Shown here: positions 58,316-64,000 of the stretch, in pieces
How the letters are laid out: the number at the start of each line of letters is the position of its first letter
Position numbering within the stretch: position 1 is the stretch's first letter
From: Polytrichum commune
Taxonomy: Eukaryota > Streptophyta > Polytrichopsida > Polytrichales > Polytrichaceae
Direction: 5' to 3'
NCBI GenBank assembly: GCA_950295325.1
Contig: OX485805.1
Span: 20,881,501 to 20,945,500, forward strand
DNA length: 64,000 nt
The notes under the pieces: generated by a model
What the model saw: only the letters and a program-made list of their open reading frames with translations
Told to the model about the DNA's origin: nothing
Database searches by the model: none
Program-made: the position numbers and the translations under genes

Positions 58316-60310
58316 TGATGTAACCCCTATGCCGCCAAGATGGCAAACTTCAACCCGGCTTCGATGACTCTAACCAACTCAAAGGTCGATGCCGAGCACA
58401 ACAACTCCCTGCATCCCAAGTTGTTGATGCCCAACACCGTCCATTGGCTACCAAATTGGGCAAAGGTTCAACCATCCCTCTCTCAAGTGCTCTCTCTCAC
58501 CATAGTGCAGCACTAGGAGCCCAACAAGACACTGCCATCCCCATAGCCCACAACAATCCTTCCCTCCGGCGTTTTCAGTTCCCCCTCTTCCTTCTTGCCT
58601 CTCAGTAGACCATGCTGCGCGAGCATGTTGTGTACCTCAACAATAGAGGGGGTGGGGCGCCATGCCGCCTTCAAGGGTTTGAAACGTAGGCGTGAATGCA
58701 AATTGCCTCTGCCCTCTCATCCCATCAATTCGGCACTTCCTCCCGCCATTAGCAATCTTGACCCTAGTCACCTCCTGGGTAGATAAGGTTTGAATAAGTC
58801 AGCAGCTCTCCTCACCTCGTCGAGTCACCTTGATTGCTCCTACTCCTCCCTCTCTATGAGCCACTCAAACCGCTCACAGGTTGAGTTAAGGCCCACAATC
58901 TACAAAAATGAAGAAGTTAGTGGTTAGAATTAGTCAATATATAGGTGGGTATTAGTTTTTGAGACATTTACATGTGGATGCGAGTTGTGTAAGAAATTGA
59001 TATTAGGTCTGGACCAACCCGGGTTCTAATCCGGTTGGTTACATTGACAAGTGCTATCCCAAATTGAGCTAGTGATAAAGCATGAATAATCTATAGGCGG
59101 ATACAAAGAAGATGTTACTACGCGGGTGTGCGTAGAATCTTCTCAAGTATTTTTTATCTTTTAGAAACATGTTATTATTTACCCACGTGAAGTAATCAAA
59201 CTGCTCGCGGTTGGGTTAAGATTCGTGGTCTAAGTAGAAAGAATGTTAATTAATAGAAATCAGATTTAGGTTAATTAGTTAGTATGAAGAAAGGTAGATA
59301 ATGGATGAAGAACAACGAAACACAACGTCGAAAGGATGAATGATAGCGGAGGACGACGCTGAATGCATGAATGGCAGCGTAGGACGATGTCGAATAGATG
59401 AAGAACAACGTAATGCGACGTCGAATGGATAAATGACAATATGGCACGACGTCGAATGGATGAAAGACAACGTAGGACGACCCCGAAGGGATGAATGGCA
59501 GCGTAAGACAACGTCAAACAAGGGAATGACAGTGCAAGACGACGTTGGACGTAGGACAACAACAAACAAAGGATGATATTAAACGGATGAAATTTCAAGT
59601 GGATGAAAGCATAAACGTAGGACAACAATGAACGGAAGATGATGTCAGCGGATGAGATGGCAAGCGGATGAAGGCCATTGGATCAACCGGTTGGCAAACC
59701 AAGACCGTTGGATCTAGGGGTTTAAATGATGGCGGCTAGGGTTGTGGCGGCTGTGGTGGCCAACCGTTAGATGTATGTATGACTTGATCTACGGATAAGA
59801 AGACTTGATGGTTGGAAGGGGTAGTCCCCCGAAGGGAACACGGGGCTCATTCTCACTCTCTCATTTTAGTGGTTAGGACTAGACTTCTCTCTCTCTCTCT
59901 CACTCTTGTAGTTAGCACGACTCTTCTCTTTAGCCCTCTTCATGTAAGTAGATGCAATTAGTTGTTGAAGTATAGAATAGGATTGATGAACAAAAGAGTT
60001 TTTGAGCCCTATAAATGTTGAATATCAGGGCTTTTGAACCCTATGAATGTTGAATGATATGATTTTGAATCCTATTGTAGAAATATGTTATTGTCTAATT
60101 GCATGAGCTTTAATATCCTAAGTTATTGGATGTTAGTTAATGGTTATTTAATCTTTCCTTCCAGTAGTTCTTACTTTAGTCTATACACTAGTTTATGTGT
60201 TAGTCTTTACATTATTGTTAGATCATTCCTCTGTAATAATTTTCGGGGGACGTTAAAATCCCCCCCCACGAACTTATAGGGGGCATGTCAGAGAAAAAAA
60301 CAAGGATGCC
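58316..60310. other. Intergenic DNA between two LTRs
   Basis: No gene recognised. Two similar short blocks (CAAACCGCTCACAGGTTGAG near 58867, CAAACTGCTCGCGGTTGGG near 59197) suggest an old duplication. Contains the 31-bp minisatellite and a (CT)n run near 59886. Confidence 0.5.
59295..59570. repeat. 31-bp minisatellite
   Basis: Seven full units start at 59323, 59354, 59385, 59416, 59447, 59478 and 59509, with partial units on both sides. Consensus about CGACGTCGAATGGATGAA followed by GGCAGCGTAGGA. The 31-bp period is not a codon multiple, so the open frames here are not protein repeats. Confidence 0.9.
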
Positions 60311-60985
60311 TGTGAGCCCAAAATGGTGCCCACATGTGGTGATTAACTCTTCGAACCCAATTTGTGTTTGACTTTGATGTGTTATGTTTATTCACAAAAC
60401 ATAAAAAGAGTGAAGTGTGGTGTGGATTTAAGTTTAGGCATTAGAATGTGTTGTGTGATTATTTCAAGGTTAAATTCAATAAGAGTATGCCTTGATAATG
60501 TGAGTAGGGGGTAAGGTGAAGCAAGGTGAGCTCCGCGGGTTAAATGCCCACTTTTGGATCCACCTTGTTAGTTTAGGAAGAAGGAAGCTTGGTGGAAGGG
60601 GATTAGTCCCTACTTTAGAGGTGAAGGTTAAGGGATTGTGATTGGAGGTGCTAATCCTCTCACCCTATCCTTACCTCTCTCTCCCTCTCTCCCTCTTTAC
60701 TACTTAAGGTGGTTTCTCTCTTATTTTCCTCTCTCTCCATCAAGCGCTCTCAAGGGAGCAAGCTCTTAAGAGCTTGAGCCACGTGTGTGGGTTACTAGTC
60801 TTAGTGAAGCTAAGTAGTTAAGATCCCTCTCTTATACCTCCCAAGCGGGGGAAACTCTTAGAGTTTAATGCCATATGTGAGATTAGGTAGAAGTTAATGA
60901 AGTTAGAATGTTAGGACTAGCTTGGACCATTAGGGAATTGAGGTGATTAATGTGTGTAGATAGTTGCTTAGAGGGTTAGCTTAGG

Positions 60986-61440
60986 GTGGCCAAGGCTGGT
61001 TTGAACTGGTAGCGTTGGGCTAACTCTGGACTGTGGCCGAAGCTGGTCCTAACTTGGTAGAACTGGAGCTAACTTTGGACTGTGGCCAAGGCTGGTTGAA
61101 CTGGTAGCGCTGGAGCTAACTCTGGACTGTGGCCGAAGCTGGTCCTAACTTGGTAGAACTGGAGCTAACTCTGGACTGTGGCCAAGGCTGGTTGAACTGG
61201 TAGCGCTGGAGCTAACTCTGGACTGTGGCCGAAGCTGGTCCTAACTTGGTAGAACTGGGCTAACTCTGGACTGTGGCCGAAGCTGGTCCTAACTTGGTAG
61301 AACTGGAGCTAACTTTGGACTGTGGCCAAGGCTGGTTGAACTGGTAGCGCTGGGCTAACTCTGGACTGTGGCCGAAGCTGGTCCTAATCTGGTTGAACTG
61401 GTAGCGTTGGAGCTAACTCTGGGCTGTGGCCGATAGCTAC
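60986..61440. repeat. Tandem repeat of 46-49-bp units inside the solo LTR
   Basis: About nine units marked by GACTGTGGCC start near 60986, 61033, 61082, 61129, 61178, 61225, 61273, 61322 and 61368. Two variants largely alternate (CCAAGGCTGGTTGAACTGG and CCGAAGCTGGTCCTAAC), giving a higher-order period of about 96 bp. Confidence 0.9.
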
Positions 61441-61694
61441 TACTAGCTGGGATTGGTTAGTGGATACTAGTTAGTGGCCTAAAGCTTGGCTTAATTTTGG
61501 GTGGCATCACCAAGATTAAATGACGGCCACGTCACACTACCTTTTGATGACGTGGTACATGTGTGGATGTTGGATTTATTAGACTAGATAGTTTTAGGTG
61601 TTGCTCCACAAGTAAGTGTAATTGAGATTGATTATTGAGAACAATGTTTTAAACACTTGCATCCTCTTGATCAAAATAACTTACATTTACAAGA

Positions 61695-61865
61695 ATGGAG
61701 AAGATGAATGATCCTAACAAGGGGAAGGCAAGGGAAGTGAAGATTAAGGGTGCTAGAGGCATATCTTTAATGGCATGTGTGGCCAAGGGTGCAGGGTGGA
61801 CCCTAGAGAAGGCTAATGCCCCACTTGTTCAAGAAACAAGCAATAATAAAGTATCACAATCTTGA
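61695..61865 (+). CDS. Small LTR-encoded reading frame in solo LTR
   Basis: A 56-codon ATG frame with a charged N-terminus (MEKMNDPNKGKAREVKI), then KGARGISLMACVAKGAGW and TLEKAN. The core matches the frame in the Gypsy LTRs at 2858-3070 and 12060-12272, and the N-terminus resembles the separate upstream piece at 2747-2809 there. Continuous here, so this copy may preserve the original form. Function unknown. Confidence 0.45.
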   Translation: MEKMNDPNKGKAREVKIKGARGISLMACVAKGAGWTLEKANAPLVQETSNNKVSQS

Positions 61866-61989
61866 GCCATGGGATATTCATTAACATGGAGGGTACCTAC
61901 CATGATATTGTGAATTTGGTGCTACACATGTGACTCACAAAACCATCACCCGGACTAGGACGCTTAAGGGTGGTGGGTTTGGCCTCACA

Positions 61990-62925
61990 ATGCCCGCCCC
62001 CCCCACGCCGATGGTGTCATCGACAGACATGGTTGTCACTGTTCCGTCCATCGCGAACGACGCATAACACATGCACATGCCATAATACACAGGTGATTCA
62101 CATCGTCATCAACGGTGCTAGAGTGTGAGCAAGAGCAACTAGTTTTGAGCTCTTAGTGCAATGATTTATATTAAAAATAAACACGTTAGAGTAATAAAGA
62201 ATATTCTTAAGCCTAGATATAGTAATGTCAAAAATTACAAAGTCACAAAAATTACAAAAGTTTTATTCAAAATAATAAATTCTTCAATCAATTGTTGTAT
62301 AAATCAAAATTATTGAAAAACCAACATCTCCCACAACAAGAAGATTTCACCACGAGAGATTTGATAAACAAATGAAATTCATCCATATCATTCATTCATC
62401 ATTCATTCACCATTCATCCAAAAAGAACTTTCTTTGGACATTGTTAAAGATGCCTTGAAAAAATGAATGATTTTTTTTGCTTATTTAAAAAAATCATTTA
62501 CAAAAAATATTTGATTTATTGACTGCAAAAACTTTGTTAACTATCCCAGAGGTTGGTTTAATGTGTTTTGGAACCAAAGAATACCTTGAAGGTTCATTTG
62601 GAGATATGTAACAAACAATTTTACAATGTTGTTTGGATGTGGTTAAGTGTTTCTTAGAACTGAGGAGCTCTCTCAAGATTCATTTGTAGCATAGTAAGAT
62701 TTCATCCTACAATATTGTGAGGCTAAATTCAGCCTTTTCTTATATCTTTATTTCATGTTTACAATTTTACAAATGATTTGAATGGTCCTTGAAGTGCCAT
62801 AAACAATTTCTACCATAAAGCAATTAGAATTTAAGGTATGTGGCATCTACTCCAATTGAAAATTCTATATCCACCTCTGCACATAAATGGTTTTACTATT
62901 TACCACAAGACAAATACAAAAAATC
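61990..62925. other. Intergenic AT-rich DNA
   Basis: No gene recognised; an ATTCATTC-type simple repeat lies near 62390-62420. Confidence 0.45.
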
Positions 62926-64000
62926 TTATAGATTGCTACCTACAAGAAGTAACTTCACTTCATCAAAACTCAGACTTGGTGCATGTATATATTTGTCGTT
63001 TTCTAAGTTTGCCTTGCAAATAAACCCAAAGACATAATATAAATGCTTGCAGTTTACCCAAGATTTCCTACTACCAAGTGCAGCCGTACTCATGGTGATA
63101 AAGTCTTCGCAAATACAAGCAGGAAAATCCGAAATTGTGATTCGATAAACCTTTTGGTTGGAAAAGATACTAGAGATCAAAGTTATCACTATGCCATAGC
63201 CAATGTATGGAATAACGACAATAGAATCAATGACTGCATTCAAGTTCCGTGTTGTCTCCCATTTGTTGCGGTGGTCAACTGTGGGCGCATTAGGATTACG
63301 CCGAATGGTTCTTCCCAATCGCTTGGTGGGGTGCATATCACCGTCAAATGGTTGCACATCACTATCTAGTTGCTTTGAGTGTAGGAAGGACACATTTTTT
63401 CATGTATCGTCTTCATTGAAGAGGTGGAGTGTTGGTTCGCCTACATCTTCAGTTTGCAATTGAAATCTTGCTTCCTGTAGAAAAAGAATCTCTGATTTTG
63501 TGAGATGTGTCCCACATGCAATAGGCCATACATTTGGAAGAGGAGGCCAATTGTGAACCCACTTAACCTTAGAGCCTCCAACACAACGCAATAGGTCATC
63601 TGCACAAAACCAGAAATCAAAGTTGATAATGGCCTTGGTTCCATATTATGTTATGCGGCCGTTGTAGGTAGGTGCTACCGTTCCACTCTTGCTTGACTTG
63701 TTTATCTTGGCCCCGCATCTCTTCTTCATCCCGATTTGAACTCCGTGACAAGTCTTCCCTTCTTTTTTACACCTAGCAATGTGCCATAGTGAAGGGTTGC
63801 AGTTTGTTTCAAGTATTTTGGTAGCATGTCGACATACTGTGTTTGGTTCTCCTTCTTGTGTTGACACTGGCGTTGGCGTTGGCGTTGGTATTGTTGTCGA
63901 TGCATCTCCTTCTGTGTGTGCTTTGATTGACCGAGTCTGAACTCTAGGTGTAGAAAAATTCACTGTATCGTGGCGATGAGAGTCGTTGTCTGATCCAGGA
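62926..64000 (-). pseudogene. SWIM-type zinc-finger protein, broken and partial
   Basis: One minus-strand frame is readable from the window edge to the TAA at 62926-62928. It is interrupted only by TAA (63648-63646) and TGA (63402-63400). Near its C-terminus CIC (63117-63109), then 19 residues, then CKH (63051-63043), fit the SWIM signature CxCx(n)CxH with n=19, and are followed by LYYVF. SWIM domains bind zinc and occur in plant nuclear proteins and in MULE/FAR1-type transposases. The upstream part has a Thr/Pro repeat (TPTPTPTP) and Cys-rich segments (WHIARCKKEG, KKRCG) but no DDE motif is visible here. It could be a decaying member of a multicopy family; the 5' end is outside the window. 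Less likely, one stop is removed by splicing. Confidence 0.55.

Larger units (their letters stand above)
60311..61989 (+). mobile_element. Solo LTR, 1679 bp
   Basis: It starts TGTGAGCCCAAAATGGTG and ends GGTGGGTTTGGCCTCACA. It is flanked by the perfect duplication ATGCC (60306-60310, 61990-61994). No internal retrotransposon sequence is attached, so it arose by LTR-LTR recombination. It shares termini, the CATAAAAAGAGTGAAGTG box and the small reading frame near its 3' end with the Gypsy LTR at 1282, but most of it differs. Confidence 0.9.

Noticed and set aside
59323-59539. CRISPR-like array
   Set aside because: Units are contiguous 31-bp tandem copies without unique spacers, and the DNA is eukaryotic.
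59275-59628. Repetitive 117- and 96-codon minus-strand frames
   Set aside because: They come from the 31-bp minisatellite, whose period is not a codon multiple.

Overview
The window looks like nuclear DNA of a land plant with a repeat-rich genome. The evidence is one long-intron gene for a type II membrane GDP-fucose O-fucosyltransferase-like protein, a non-chromodomain Gypsy LTR retrotransposon, PIF/Harbinger-, Mutator- and Tc1/mariner-type miniature elements, and no bacterial-style operons. The SWIM-type reading frame and overall style would suit a seed-free plant (bryophyte, lycophyte or fern), but that is a guess; nothing fixes the species.

Layout. 1-1281 and 12476-12860 are the two sides of old repeat DNA split by a complete 11.2-kb Gypsy element (1282-12475). 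It has two 1992-bp LTRs that differ at one base I can find, a perfect 5-bp target duplication (GTCTT) and one uninterrupted 2079-residue Gag-Pol frame. 12.5-31.9 kb holds no credible host gene: it contains miniature elements, tandem duplications, microsatellites and degenerate dispersed repeats. 31.96-40.1 kb is the host gene: a non-coding leader region, then seven coding exons whose phases all agree (622 residues). 40-56.8 kb is again repeats, including a dead Tc1-like transposase (52.0-53.0 kb) whose left end matches several short elements in the window. 56.85-62 kb carries two more LTRs related at their ends to the Gypsy LTR; one is a clear solo LTR with an ATGCC target duplication. The window ends in a minus-strand SWIM zinc-finger frame broken by two stops.

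Main points of interest. (1) The Gypsy LTR and the diverged solo LTR both encode, near their 3' ends, a small peptide sharing a GISL-ACVAK-AGWTLE core. (2) Three LTRs of different length and sequence keep the same termini and a TATAAAAAGAGTG-like box about 85-90 bp in. (3) There is no obvious polypurine tract before the 3' LTR; an inverted sequence resembling the primer-binding-site region lies there instead. (4) At least four introns of the O-fucosyltransferase gene appear to have grown by tandem duplication, one copy including a duplicated 5' splice site. (5) Seven G or C runs of 11-16 bp occur in 64 kb. (6) Two long hairpins, one a Mutator-type element with a 10-bp duplication and one a 140-bp near-perfect stem, could be small-RNA sources.

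All calls come from reading the sequence; no alignment or database search was run.
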